This document shows, piece after piece, positions 1 through 8,469 of a stretch of 64,000 bases of DNA. Within the stretch, counting starts at the first letter, position 1. Every line of letters begins with the position of its first letter. The translations under genes and the position numbers were made by a program. The DNA is from JANQEU01 sp965242805 (GTDB lineage: Bacteria > Bacteroidota > Bacteroidia > Cytophagales > Cyclobacteriaceae), in NCBI GenBank assembly GCA_965242805.1, contig CBDETD010000002.1:248001-312000 (forward strand), written 5' to 3'. The notes under the pieces were generated by a model, which had not been told where the DNA came from, ran no database searches, and saw only the letters and a list, made by a program, of their open reading frames with translations.

Positions 1-343
1 GGCCAATACTTGCAGCAATAAGTGGACGATCAGCATTTGGATGCTTTTCACAAAATAGGGTTATTGCCGATTCAGCTAATTCAACTGATTTTAAGATTAA
101 CGTTTTCGACTCATTTGAGCTGAGTCCCATATCGCCAAATCCCAAAAAGTTGGCCTGGTAGCTGGATGTGATAATTATTCTTGCGCCTGCTTCCAGGTAG
201 GCAAGATGGGCATTGATAATCTGTTGTGGATCAGTCTGAAGAAGCGCTGCTGTCCACATGGGATTATCCAATCGGCATCCTTGTGTTTCAAGTTGGTTGG
301 AAAGCCCCCCGTCAAGGAGAATGGGATATTGGAGATTTCTCAT
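1..343 (-). CDS. mmuM: Homocysteine S-methyltransferase, 5' part only
   Basis: The minus strand is open from an ATG at 341-343 to the window edge, giving the first 114 residues; the 3' part lies outside. The translation has the family's N-terminal pattern: 'ILLDGGLSNQLE' near residue 8, 'NPMWTAALL' near residue 27 and 'GARIIITSSYQANFLGF' near residue 53. The family transfers a methyl group from S-methylmethionine or S-adenosylmethionine to homocysteine, giving methionine in the cytoplasm. The zinc-binding cysteines lie in the missing C-terminal part, so activity cannot be judged. The product name rests on family resemblance; the gene symbol is an inference. Confidence 0.85.
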   Translation of the reverse strand, partial: MRNLQYPILLDGGLSNQLETQGCRLDNPMWTAALLQTDPQQIINAHLAYLEAGARIIITSSYQANFLGFGDMGLSSNESKTLILKSVELAESAITLFCEKHPNADRPLIAASIG

Positions 344-530
344 AGCGTCTCTAAAATTTACAGAAGTCCTATCGACCTTATCGACCAATTAAGAGCAAGA
401 CGAAAATTAACTGAACAACTGTCAATGTTATTGCAAAAAAGGATGTAATTCCTGTAATTCGCGATTGAAAATCAGTTCACCGGAACAAAAGTCAATTCAA
501 TTTGTTTGACACCAAAACAACTAACTATTA

Positions 531-1271
531 ATGGAAACCATAAAAAACAATCTTCATGCAAAGTTGGGTATGAAGGACGCGATCTCACTAGGAGATTTTC
601 GGGATGACCTGAAGGGTATCCTCGGGGAAGATCTCATTTCAATTTTATTGTATGGAAATGCCACACTTCACGATTATCATCCACAATCATATGATAAAAA
701 CGTGCTTGTGGTCGTTGATAAACAAATCAATACCGATCTATTGAAGAGTGTCAGGAAACCGGTTCTTCACTTAAAGAAAATGGGATTCGAAACTCTGTTT
801 GTAACTCAGGAAAATCTCAATTCATCGACGGATGTATTTCCAATCAAATATCATTCGATAAGGGAATCTCATATAATGATTTGGGGTAAGAACCCAATGG
901 AAGAACTGGATATCAATCCCGTCCACATCCGATTGATCTGTGAACAGGAATTGAGGCAACTATCGCAAAAACTTGATAATTTCTTTTTGTATAAGGAGGG
1001 GAAGGATCTGCAACCAATTCTTTGCGATACTATATATGATTTCATTGAAACATTGAGAGTAGCTGTATTACTAAAAACTGACAAGTTACCTGCATGGAAT
1101 GATGCCATTTCCAGTGTAGGGGAAACCTTCCATTTGGATACCAAAGTACTCGAGGAGATCATTAAGGTACGTAAAGGACTGATCCATTTGAAAAAGAAGG
1201 AACTGGAATCGCTATTTGATGGATTTATATCATTTGTGGATCAAATGGTTGGCGTTGTGGATCGGTTATAA
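531..1271 (+). CDS. Nucleotidyltransferase-like protein with helical C-terminus
   Basis: 246 residues with no signal peptide or membrane segment. Residues about 30-65 ('ISILLYGNATLHDYHP' followed by 'KNVLVVVDK') resemble the start of the minimal nucleotidyltransferase fold, where a Gly-Ser loop and paired acidic residues normally bind metal and nucleotide. Here the loop reads YGNA and the usual D-x-D is not obvious, so catalysis is doubtful. The C-terminal half (about 130-246) is helical and may be HEPN-like. The gene stands alone before arsM, 196 bp away. No specific function can be given. Confidence 0.6.
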   Translation: METIKNNLHAKLGMKDAISLGDFRDDLKGILGEDLISILLYGNATLHDYHPQSYDKNVLVVVDKQINTDLLKSVRKPVLHLKKMGFETLFVTQENLNSSTDVFPIKYHSIRESHIMIWGKNPMEELDINPVHIRLICEQELRQLSQKLDNFFLYKEGKDLQPILCDTIYDFIETLRVAVLLKTDKLPAWNDAISSVGETFHLDTKVLEEIIKVRKGLIHLKKKELESLFDGFISFVDQMVGVVDRL

Positions 1272-1430
1272 TTTGACTAATCAATAATAGAAGTGTTATG
1301 ACCAACAGCAAGGTTGTCTGTTAGATCCTTACGCGTAAAGAACAGTCATACACTCTTGAATTATTAAATACCAGGAAAGTAGAAATTAATTATTACTGAA
1401 AAGATTTTGTTTTCGAATTTATTATATCGT

Positions 1431-1445
1431 AATATTGCAATATAT
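1431..1445. promoter_or_regulatory. Palindrome upstream of arsM
   Basis: The perfect 12-bp palindrome ATATTGCAATAT lies at 1432-1443, about 25 bp before the arsM start, in an AT-rich stretch. ArsR-family repressors of arsenic genes bind AT-rich dyads of this kind, but no arsR gene adjoins. The role as an operator is inference. Confidence 0.35.
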
Positions 1446-1467
1446 AAATATAACGATTCAATAAACG

Positions 1468-2352
1468 ATGAAAACAGCGGAAGAGCTCAAACAAATAGTA
1501 AAGGATAAATACAGTAAGATCGCGAATCAGGAGAAAGCTGTTAATCAGTCTTCTTGTTGCGGAGCTACGGACTCGTCGAACAAAGTCTATAATATCATGA
1601 TGGATGATTATTCCGATACGAAGGGTTATGTTGAAGATGCTGATTTGGGATTGGGATGTGGTCTGCCTACTCAATTTGCAAGGATTAGCAGAGGAGATAC
1701 TGTGATAGATCTTGGGTCAGGTGCAGGTAATGATTGTTTTGTGGCACGGCATGAAACAGGTCCTGAAGGAAAAGTAATCGGGATCGATTTTACGCCATCC
1801 ATGATTGAAAAGGCCAGATTGAATGTCGATAAGCTGGGATATAATAATGTTGAGTTCAGGGAGGGGGATATTGAAAATATGCCCGTGAATGACCATACAG
1901 CTGATGTGATTGTAAGTAATTGTGTCTTGAACCTTGTGCCTGATAAGGAGCAAGTTGTTAAGGAGATATTCAGGGTTCTAAAGCCGGGAGGACACTTTAG
2001 TATTTCGGATATTGTTTTAGTGGGGGATCTTCCTGAAGCCTTACGGCAAGATGCCGAGATGTATGCCGGATGTGTTTCAGGAGCCATCCAAAAGTCCGAA
2101 TACATGAATTATATTAAAGAAATGGGTTTCGAGAACATAATAATCCAAAAGGAAAAGATGATTTCAATTCCTAAGGACATATTAAGCAAATACCTTTCTT
2201 TATCGGAACTGGAAGACTTCAATGATGGAAACACAGGGATTTTCAGTATTACCGTGTACGCAGAAAAACCTGGTCAAAAAAGCGAGAAACCTAAAGTACG
2301 ACTATCCGAGTTAAAGGCTTCTGATTGCAATCCGGCTTCAGGATGTTGTTAG
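1468..2352 (+). CDS. arsM: Arsenite methyltransferase
   Basis: 294 residues. It methylates trivalent arsenic with S-adenosylmethionine in the cytoplasm. The Rossmann SAM motif 'VIDLGSGAGND' is at about residues 79-89. Three cysteines at 64 (GLGCGLPT), 152 (SNCVLNL) and 202 (YAGCVSGAIQ) match the conserved trio of ArsM; the 152-202 spacing of 50 equals that of the algal enzyme (174-224). There is also an N-terminal CC at 30-31 and a C-terminal 'GCC'. Length is typical for bacterial ArsM. No arsR, arsC or arsB neighbour is present, so it appears to be a stand-alone detoxification gene. Confidence 0.93.
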   Translation: MKTAEELKQIVKDKYSKIANQEKAVNQSSCCGATDSSNKVYNIMMDDYSDTKGYVEDADLGLGCGLPTQFARISRGDTVIDLGSGAGNDCFVARHETGPEGKVIGIDFTPSMIEKARLNVDKLGYNNVEFREGDIENMPVNDHTADVIVSNCVLNLVPDKEQVVKEIFRVLKPGGHFSISDIVLVGDLPEALRQDAEMYAGCVSGAIQKSEYMNYIKEMGFENIIIQKEKMISIPKDILSKYLSLSELEDFNDGNTGIFSITVYAEKPGQKSEKPKVRLSELKASDCNPASGCC

Positions 2353-2415
2353 CCCTTCGAGGTCTATATTGTTTATACTGAGTACTGAATGAATCGATCT
2401 CCGTTCACTGCAGCC

Positions 2416-3288
2416 CTAACCTGGTAACGGCACATAGGTACTATCCCCGGGAACTTTAGGAAATTTTCGATCACGCCAATCTTCCTTTGCTTTTTCGATA
2501 CGTTCTTTGGAGGATGACACAAAATTCCAATAAAGGAATCTTTCTTCCGGAAGGGGTTGACCACCGAAGAGTAATAATCTCGTGTTTTCACCTAATTCAA
2601 GACAACATTCATTTTCAGTCTTGGAAATCAACATTTCACCTGATTTGACTGACTGATCTTCACTGTGAATTTCTCCCTCAACTATTACAATAGCGATTTC
2701 ACCTTCGAGCTGGCCACGAATGTCCAGTGATTTTTCATTTGAACTTTGGATATCGATCATAAATAGTGGCGAATAGACAGGAAGAGGAGAGGTTTTGCCA
2801 AAACCTTTCCCTGCGACCAACTTCATCATCAGACCATCCTCTTCCCATATGGGTAGATCTGCAGATGGAACATAATCAAAACGTGGATCCATTTCCTCCT
2901 TCTCCTTTGGAAGAGCAACCCATACCTGGTATCCGTGCATGGAGAGTCTTTCCCCATTCCGAAGGTTCTTGGGTGTTCTTTCAGTGTGAGCGACCCCTTT
3001 GCCTGAAGTCATAAATCCAACATCCCCTGGACGGATCACCTGGACGGCTCCTGTACTATCCCTGTGTTCGATCTGCCCTTCAAACAAATAAGTAAGCGTG
3101 GATAGACCAATGTGGGGGTGATAATCGACATCAACATATCTTTCGGGACCGATCACAGATGGCCCCATATGATCGATAAATGTAAATGGTCCAACCTGGC
3201 GTTTCTTACGGAATGGCAACAGACGACCTACCATGAAATTTCCAATGTCTCTCGATCTTTCCTCGACGATAAGTCTTTCGTTAATCAT
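2416..3288 (-). CDS. Pirin family protein
   Basis: 290 residues forming the two cupin domains of the pirin family. The iron ligands are all present: His57 and His59 in 'YHPHIG', and His101 and Glu103 in 'GVAHTER', almost the same numbering as human pirin (56, 58, 101, 103). Bacterial pirins act as redox-sensitive regulators or quercetin dioxygenases; which applies here cannot be told. It converges with arsM (63 bp between stops) and diverges from the SRPBCC gene at 3337, with 48 bp between starts. Confidence 0.92.
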   Translation of the reverse strand: MINERLIVEERSRDIGNFMVGRLLPFRKKRQVGPFTFIDHMGPSVIGPERYVDVDYHPHIGLSTLTYLFEGQIEHRDSTGAVQVIRPGDVGFMTSGKGVAHTERTPKNLRNGERLSMHGYQVWVALPKEKEEMDPRFDYVPSADLPIWEEDGLMMKLVAGKGFGKTSPLPVYSPLFMIDIQSSNEKSLDIRGQLEGEIAIVIVEGEIHSEDQSVKSGEMLISKTENECCLELGENTRLLLFGGQPLPEERFLYWNFVSSSKERIEKAKEDWRDRKFPKVPGDSTYVPLPG

Positions 3289-3336
3289 GAAGGTTCAGTA
3301 TTTTACTTTTCACTCCGTAAGTGTAAAGAAATTACA

Positions 3337-3744
3337 ATGAAAATTACAATTGAGACCACCATTCAATCCTCATTACCCAAAGTCTGGGAATATTGGACAA
3401 CTCCTCCCCACATCATTAATTGGAATTTTGCGACAGAGGAGTGGCATTGCCCTAGTGCAACTAATGATCTTCGAGAGGGAGGAAAATTTTCCTGGAGAAT
3501 GGAAGCAAAAGATGGATCGATGGGATTTGATTACTCGGGTCTTTATGAAGAAATAGGGGAGCAGGAATATATTTCCTGCAAATTGGATGACGGAAGAAGT
3601 GTTAAAATTAAATTTCTTGATGATAATGACAGGGTCAAGGTAATTGAAGAATTTGAGGTTGAAGAGTCGAATGATACGGAACTTCAAAGAGCAGGATGGC
3701 AATCGATCCTAAACAACTTTAAGAAATACGTGGAGGCGAACTAA
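3337..3744 (+). CDS. SRPBCC (AHSA1-like) family protein
   Basis: 135 residues starting at the ATG at 3337; the frame is open further upstream, but that stretch overlaps the divergent pirin gene antisense. The family is recognisable from 'IQSSLPKVWEYWTTPPHIINWNF' near the N-terminus and the C-terminal 'QRAGWQSILNNFKKYVE'. The helix-grip fold binds small hydrophobic ligands; these proteins have no assigned enzymatic role. It shares the 48-bp intergenic region with pirin, so the two may be co-regulated. Confidence 0.85.
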   Translation: MKITIETTIQSSLPKVWEYWTTPPHIINWNFATEEWHCPSATNDLREGGKFSWRMEAKDGSMGFDYSGLYEEIGEQEYISCKLDDGRSVKIKFLDDNDRVKVIEEFEVEESNDTELQRAGWQSILNNFKKYVEAN

Positions 3745-3779
3745 TTTTCTGTCCGCAGATTAAATATACTGACGGAAAA
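3745..3779. terminator. Possible bidirectional terminator
   Basis: TTTTCTGTC (3745-3753) and GACGGAAAA (3771-3779) can pair over 9 bp with one G-U, with a 17-nt loop. The stretch sits exactly between the stops of the convergent SRPBCC and LPP20-like genes and has T-rich and A-rich edges. The long loop makes this a weak call. Confidence 0.35.
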
Positions 3780-3783
3780 GGAA

Positions 3784-5148
3784 TCACTGTAAGGAACACA
3801 AGAAAGTAACAAAGCTCACAAGGAAGTCATCCGAGTGAACGACATTTTTGTCCAATGCATAAGACCAGGCCAAATCGGGATTTGGCACTCGGATCGAAGT
3901 TTGAGGAAAGGAATATTCGTATACTTCGATATTGGTTTTAGGATCTTTGATTGACATTTCCATTGAAACTGAACCTGAGTAATAGCCATTGTTATGGCTT
4001 TTCACCATTCCTGAGGGTTCCAAAGTAATATGATAGTCTGCTTCTGAATTGTAGACCTCTTTCAATCCCAGATCATTTGTGACCTTTCGAAGAAACTTGA
4101 TAACATCGTTATTTTCAGACGTACTTTCTGTTGATTCCCAGTCAAAGGCAATTGCATAGGGAATGAATTGGATTGATACGGGTTGTGAAACAAAGGTTGT
4201 TCTGACGGATGGATCGAGCAGCTTTTGCATATCTTTCTCAACTTTCAGGTCTGCCACCACCTGGAAAATAGCCACCTGATTTTCAGGGAACATGCCATAA
4301 ATACTCAGTGCGTCATGATGATCATGTACGAATGAATATCGGAATATATCTCCCTGGATCACCCTAAGGTCCAATTTCAACCCACTTAAAGGTACCCCTG
4401 TCGATTTATTGACCAGGAAATGTTCAATGATCAGGGGTTCTTTGGCATTGGCCCTGAATTCATAACGACGTTGAAGAGCAAAACCTATCTGATCGATCTG
4501 GTGTTCCAGCTCATAGATGCTTTTTAATCGCCAGTTTTTCATTGAAAAAGCATATTCAGGTTCGACCAGTCGTTTCATTTCCGTATCCAGTAACCTTATA
4601 GATTCGGTCAACTTGTTAATCCCCCTGGATACCTCACCCTGGTTGAATAATTCGGAGGCCTCCTTCTGCATGAGGGTGGTTAGCTCTTCCAATGATGCGA
4701 AATATGCTTCTCTATTTGCCTTGTATTCAGCTTTATCCAACAGAAACAAGACATAATACCTATCCGCTCTTTTATCAATCCATTCGTCAACCTTATGATG
4801 GCCATTGAGGATATTCGAAGATGCCATGGACACTGTCTCATCCAGTATGTAGTCCACTTCTTCATTTTCATAAGTCATGGTCAGAATGGAGTTGGAGTTT
4901 ATGGAAACGAATATCTTCTCGGCAATTTCCCTTAGTGCTATTTTTCTGGCTTTTGCACGGTACTCAGGATATAACCTCATGTCCACAGATCCCATTCCGT
5001 AAAATACCTCAGTGGAGCTGGGAATATGACGGACCCACTTTGGAGCCTTTTTAAGCTGACCAAATGATGTCAGAACTACTGAAACTAAAAAGAATAAAGA
5101 AAGGCACCCTCGCATTAAGGAGAATGCCCGAGTATCACTAGTTGTCAT
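3784..5148 (-). CDS. LPP20-like envelope protein, second gene of pair
   Basis: 454 residues from the ATG at 5146-5148, which overlaps the last 11 bp of the preceding gene (ATGACAACTAG, stop underneath); a later ATG at 5113-5115 would give a shorter signal peptide. Either way a hydrophobic signal (LSLFFLVSVVL) precedes 'PKWVRHIPSSTEVFYGMGSVD', typical of the LPP20/DUF4384-type 'is this protein a flagellar or envelope lipoprotein' fold, followed by 'KARKIALREIAEKI'. The rest, with a long helical part (about 155-220) and beta-rich C-terminus, is not recognised. Probably periplasmic or outer-membrane associated. The overlap suggests translational coupling to its neighbour. Confidence 0.75.
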   Translation of the reverse strand: MTTSDTRAFSLMRGCLSLFFLVSVVLTSFGQLKKAPKWVRHIPSSTEVFYGMGSVDMRLYPEYRAKARKIALREIAEKIFVSINSNSILTMTYENEEVDYILDETVSMASSNILNGHHKVDEWIDKRADRYYVLFLLDKAEYKANREAYFASLEELTTLMQKEASELFNQGEVSRGINKLTESIRLLDTEMKRLVEPEYAFSMKNWRLKSIYELEHQIDQIGFALQRRYEFRANAKEPLIIEHFLVNKSTGVPLSGLKLDLRVIQGDIFRYSFVHDHHDALSIYGMFPENQVAIFQVVADLKVEKDMQKLLDPSVRTTFVSQPVSIQFIPYAIAFDWESTESTSENNDVIKFLRKVTNDLGLKEVYNSEADYHITLEPSGMVKSHNNGYYSGSVSMEMSIKDPKTNIEVYEYSFPQTSIRVPNPDLAWSYALDKNVVHSDDFLVSFVTFLCSLQ

Positions 5149-5719
5149 TTTTAAATTCTTCCAGCTCTTTCTGATAGATCTCCCGGAACTTTTGGAGTTC
5201 AAAATCCTGCTTTAAAGTTTCATCTGCAGAGATCTTGTTGGCCATTTCATCAACAATTGCAGTGGTGGGCATTTCCATCGCTACATAATGAATGTACTCT
5301 CCTGACTTTTTCTTTTTGTTTTGAAAAGATTGTTGTCCGACGATCTTTACTTGTGTTAATGTTTCATCGATCACAGTTCGGGTAAGGTCCTCGAATTTGG
5401 AGGTAGTTTCCAGTTTATTCGAGATCTCCCTGTTTTGTAGAAATTGTTCGCCTACACTTCTGACCTTCACTTCAATCTGGGAGGCCATGGCCTGTCTTGC
5501 ATTGGTCTCCGCAATTCGCTTGGCAACTGTCAAATCTAATGATTTACCCTGACCGGTTGCTCTATAGTGCTTTTTGTCCGAATAATACTTTGATGCATCA
5601 AACGGTGTATCAATTCTTTTGAAATTGCTATCTGTCTGCTTCAGTTTTTTGTTACATCCTACTGTCAACAAAATCACGCTCAAAATCAAAGAGGGGATGA
5701 GTATGCTTTTTTTCATCAT
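5138..5719 (-). CDS. LPP20-like lipoprotein, first gene of pair
   Basis: 193 residues. The signal peptide ends in a lipobox 'LLTVGC' (Cys22), so this is a lipoprotein. The body has the LPP20 pattern: 'HYRATGQGKSLDLTVAKRIAETNARQAMASQIEVKVRS' region (about 52-90) and a later helical segment. Members are exported lipoproteins of largely unknown role, often encoded next to larger envelope proteins as here. The C-terminus is strongly charged (QKFREIYQKELEEFKNDN). The following gene starts within its last codons. Confidence 0.78.
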   Translation of the reverse strand: MMKKSILIPSLILSVILLTVGCNKKLKQTDSNFKRIDTPFDASKYYSDKKHYRATGQGKSLDLTVAKRIAETNARQAMASQIEVKVRSVGEQFLQNREISNKLETTSKFEDLTRTVIDETLTQVKIVGQQSFQNKKKKSGEYIHYVAMEMPTTAIVDEMANKISADETLKQDFELQKFREIYQKELEEFKNDN

Positions 5720-5800
5720 TCACAAAGTTTGTTTCTGAATCAAAAACAAAAACTCTGCCAAAAGGAAAATCAAATCAATCATCGTGGACTATTGGTCTTT

Positions 5801-5886
5801 GCTTATGGTTGGTGAAAACACCAACCATAAGCAAAACAAAAGCACAACCATAAGCAAGATATGGTTCGCTTTCTACTACCATAAGC
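5801..5886. repeat. GGTTGGTG hairpin, locus A, with arm half-copies
   Basis: A perfect 14-bp stem GCTTATGGTTGGTG (5801-5814), loop AAAA, CACCAACCATAAGC (5819-5832). Two partial copies of the right arm follow: CACAACCATAAGC at 5843-5855 and ACTACCATAAGC at 5875-5886. It lies between two divergent genes (starts at 5719 and 5980), so it cannot be an ordinary gene-end terminator. Related hairpins occur at 59141 and 61360 and a weaker one at 39026. Confidence 0.8.
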
Positions 5887-5979
5887 TAACCTATCTGATG
5901 GTAGACATCAGGGTGGCGAATTCATCCTTAGCATTAAAAAATCAGTATCTTACTTTATTACATGAATCACCATTGATCG

Positions 5980-6858
5980 ATGACAAAGAAAATATTACCT
6001 GATTTTCCCTTTGAATCAAAATTCGTAGAAGTTAAGGGTTCAAAGATGCATTATGTGGACATAGGTCATGGAGATCCTATTTTGTTTCTTCATGGTCAAC
6101 CAACGTCTTCTTACCTATGGAGAAACATTATTCCATATCTCCAAACCAAAGGAAGGTGTATCGCACCGGACCTGATTGGAATGGGAAGATCCGACAAACC
6201 TGATATCAGTTATACATTTAAGGACCACTATGAGTACCTTCTCGAGTTCATTGAACAATTAGATTTGAAAAATATAACATTGGTAATACATGATTGGGGA
6301 TCAGGATTGGGATTTCATTATGCCCATACCCATCAGGGAAATATTAAGGGTATTGCATTCATGGAGGCGATCATACAGACAATGTCCTGGAAAAGGTTTC
6401 CTACCAATTATAAAGTTATTTTCAAATTATTGAGAACTCCTTACGTAGGATGGTTTATGTTGAGTGTTTTAAACATGTTCCTGAATAAAGTTGTACCGGA
6501 TTCAATAGTCAGAAAATTGACAAGTGAAGAATTTGAACACTATAAAGCCCCGTTTAAGACTATAGCAAGTCGTAAACCTGTTCGAATGTGGCCCACACAA
6601 ATTCCTATTGACGGGAAGCCTGACTTCACTCATGAGGTAATCTCGGCATATGGGGAATGGCTTTTGGAAACCGAAATCCGAAAGCTGTGCATATATGCCC
6701 ATCCTGGAGCTATTATTAAGGAAAGGGAAATCACATTCATAGAGAAAAATTACAAAAATACGAGGATGGTCGATATTGGTGAAGGCATACATTATCTTCA
6801 GGAGGACAACCCTCATGCTATTGGAGAAGCCATTTCCCAGTGGTATGGGGAAATATAA
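5980..6858 (+). CDS. Haloalkane dehalogenase-like alpha/beta hydrolase
   Basis: 292 residues, the usual length. The enzyme class cleaves carbon-halogen bonds through an alkyl-enzyme ester. The pentad can be placed by similarity to DhaA/LinB: nucleophile Asp105 and halide-binding Trp106 in 'VIHDWGSGLGFHYA', acid Glu129 in 'AFMEAI', base His271 in 'GIHYLQEDNP', and 'HGQPTSSYLW' at 38-47 where subfamily II normally has HGN. Asn to Gln at position 40 is therefore unusual. No signal peptide; cytoplasmic. It has no operon partner, so the natural substrate is unknown. It could instead be a related hydrolase or luciferase-like protein. Confidence 0.85.
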   Translation: MTKKILPDFPFESKFVEVKGSKMHYVDIGHGDPILFLHGQPTSSYLWRNIIPYLQTKGRCIAPDLIGMGRSDKPDISYTFKDHYEYLLEFIEQLDLKNITLVIHDWGSGLGFHYAHTHQGNIKGIAFMEAIIQTMSWKRFPTNYKVIFKLLRTPYVGWFMLSVLNMFLNKVVPDSIVRKLTSEEFEHYKAPFKTIASRKPVRMWPTQIPIDGKPDFTHEVISAYGEWLLETEIRKLCIYAHPGAIIKEREITFIEKNYKNTRMVDIGEGIHYLQEDNPHAIGEAISQWYGEI

Positions 6859-6957
6859 TGATCAATATAATCTGATGGAGTTTTTAATTCTGTTTAATAA
6901 CACCTGATACTGGAGTTTAAATTTTTGGATTTAGTTTAGATCTCTTATTTAATTTTT

Positions 6958-8436
6958 ATGAATACGTATTTCACCCTCTTTCTTATCATTGTAATAACTG
7001 GCTGTACTACGGATAGCAGTAACAAAGTTGAAACCAGTAAAGATAACCAAGTGTCCTCATCAACACCCTATAGCATACCAATGACCCTCTCAGTATACGA
7101 GACGGCAGAGGACACTGATCTACGGCTCACCAATACAGAAAGCAAAAGTTTTGAAAGCAGAAATCAAGCCTTAGAGAACGAAAAGTCAGTTTTTGTTAAT
7201 CCAAGGAAGAGTTTTCAGTCTTTCCTTGGAATCGGAGGGGCCATAACAGATGCCTCTGCCGAAGTATTTGCCAAGCTTCCGAAGAATAAGCAGGAGGAAA
7301 TGTTAAACGCTTATTATTCTAAGGCTGGTATCAATTACAGCCTCATACGAACCACCATTCACAGTGCTGATTTTGGACCGGGGCCATACACCTATATAGA
7401 AGAGGGTGATGCCGACCTGGAAACCTTCAATATTTCACATGATCTGGAATTTCGGATACCACTTATCAAGGCAGCCAATGCAACTGCTGGAAGAGAATTA
7501 TTACTTTATGCCAGTCCCTGGAGTCCACCAGCCTTTATGAAGACAAACAATAATATGTTGCAAGGGGGTAAGTTGCTCCCCCAATATTATGACTCATGGG
7601 CTCGCTACTATACCAAATTCATACAAGCTTACGAAGCTGAAGGCCTTCCAATTTGGGGTATTACACTGCAAAATGAACCAATGGCTGTACAACGCTGGGA
7701 ATCATGTATTTATACCGCTGAAGAGGAGCGTGATTTCCTGAAGAATCATCTCGGACCGAAAATGGCAGAGGCAGGATATGGTGATAAGAAGATTGTAGTT
7801 TGGGATCACAATAGGGATCTGATAAGCGATAGGGCCAATGTTATCTTCGAAGATCCGGAAGCATCTAAGTATGCCTGGGGTATAGGGTTTCACTGGTATG
7901 AAACCTGGGCTGGAGGTGACCCCAAATTTGAAAATCTTGCCAACATCAAACAGTCGTTTCCGGATAAAAACCTTCTATTTACGGAGGGTTGTAATGAAGG
8001 ATTTGATCCAATGAAGTATCAGCACTGGCCAAATGCTGAGCGTTATGGAAGGTCAATGATCAACGATTTCAATAATGGGACAGTGGGATGGACAGATTGG
8101 AATATCTTGTTGGATGAAAAAGGAGGACCCAATCATGTTGGTAACTATTGTTTTGCTCCGATACACGCTGATTTATCAACCGGCGAGTTGATCTATACCC
8201 CTTCATACTATTATATTGGACATTTTTCGAAGTTCATCGATAAGGGTGCCAAAAGGATCAGTACAACCACCAGTCATACTGACCTATTAAGTACATCATG
8301 GTTGAATGAGGACGGGAAGATGGCAACTATTGTTATGAATCCGACACAGGAGAAAATAACATACGCACTCTACGTTGGAGATAAGGAAACAACTATTGTC
8401 ATTAATCCGCGAGCGATCCAGACGCTGGTGTATTGA
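6958..8436 (+). CDS. GH30 glycosidase (glucosylceramidase-like) lipoprotein
   Basis: 492 residues with a lipoprotein signal (lipobox 'VITGC', Cys16). The catalytic (beta/alpha)8 domain begins at 'FLGIGGAITDASAEVF'. The acid/base is Glu240 in 'ITLQNEP' and the nucleophile Glu343 in 'LLFTEGC', the GH30 pair, followed by the C-terminal beta domain ending 'INPRAIQTLVY'. GH30 subfamily 1-type enzymes hydrolyse beta-glucosides or related links; here it likely trims glycans at the cell surface or in the periplasm. No SusC/SusD pair adjoins. The preceding 100 bp is AT-rich and probably holds its promoter. Confidence 0.92.
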   Translation: MNTYFTLFLIIVITGCTTDSSNKVETSKDNQVSSSTPYSIPMTLSVYETAEDTDLRLTNTESKSFESRNQALENEKSVFVNPRKSFQSFLGIGGAITDASAEVFAKLPKNKQEEMLNAYYSKAGINYSLIRTTIHSADFGPGPYTYIEEGDADLETFNISHDLEFRIPLIKAANATAGRELLLYASPWSPPAFMKTNNNMLQGGKLLPQYYDSWARYYTKFIQAYEAEGLPIWGITLQNEPMAVQRWESCIYTAEEERDFLKNHLGPKMAEAGYGDKKIVVWDHNRDLISDRANVIFEDPEASKYAWGIGFHWYETWAGGDPKFENLANIKQSFPDKNLLFTEGCNEGFDPMKYQHWPNAERYGRSMINDFNNGTVGWTDWNILLDEKGGPNHVGNYCFAPIHADLSTGELIYTPSYYYIGHFSKFIDKGAKRISTTTSHTDLLSTSWLNEDGKMATIVMNPTQEKITYALYVGDKETTIVINPRAIQTLVY

Positions 8437-8469
8437 ACAGGAGAGAATTAATACTCATCAAATAAGCTT

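Noticed and set aside
206..448. 80-codon open frame on the plus strand at the window start
   Set aside because: It lies antisense to the homocysteine methyltransferase gene, whose translation is clearly the real one; the plus-strand product has no recognisable pattern.
1329..1338. TTACGCGTAA palindrome after the nucleotidyltransferase-like gene
   Set aside because: Only 10 bp, with no context such as a second copy or a start site nearby; likely chance.
3112..3336. Longer N-terminus for the SRPBCC gene
   Set aside because: It would run antisense into the pirin gene; the ATG at 3337 begins exactly at the conserved start of the domain.
5784..6002. 72-codon frame over the hairpin locus A
   Set aside because: It is produced by the hairpin and its half-copies and overlaps the dehalogenase start; the product is repetitive without a domain.
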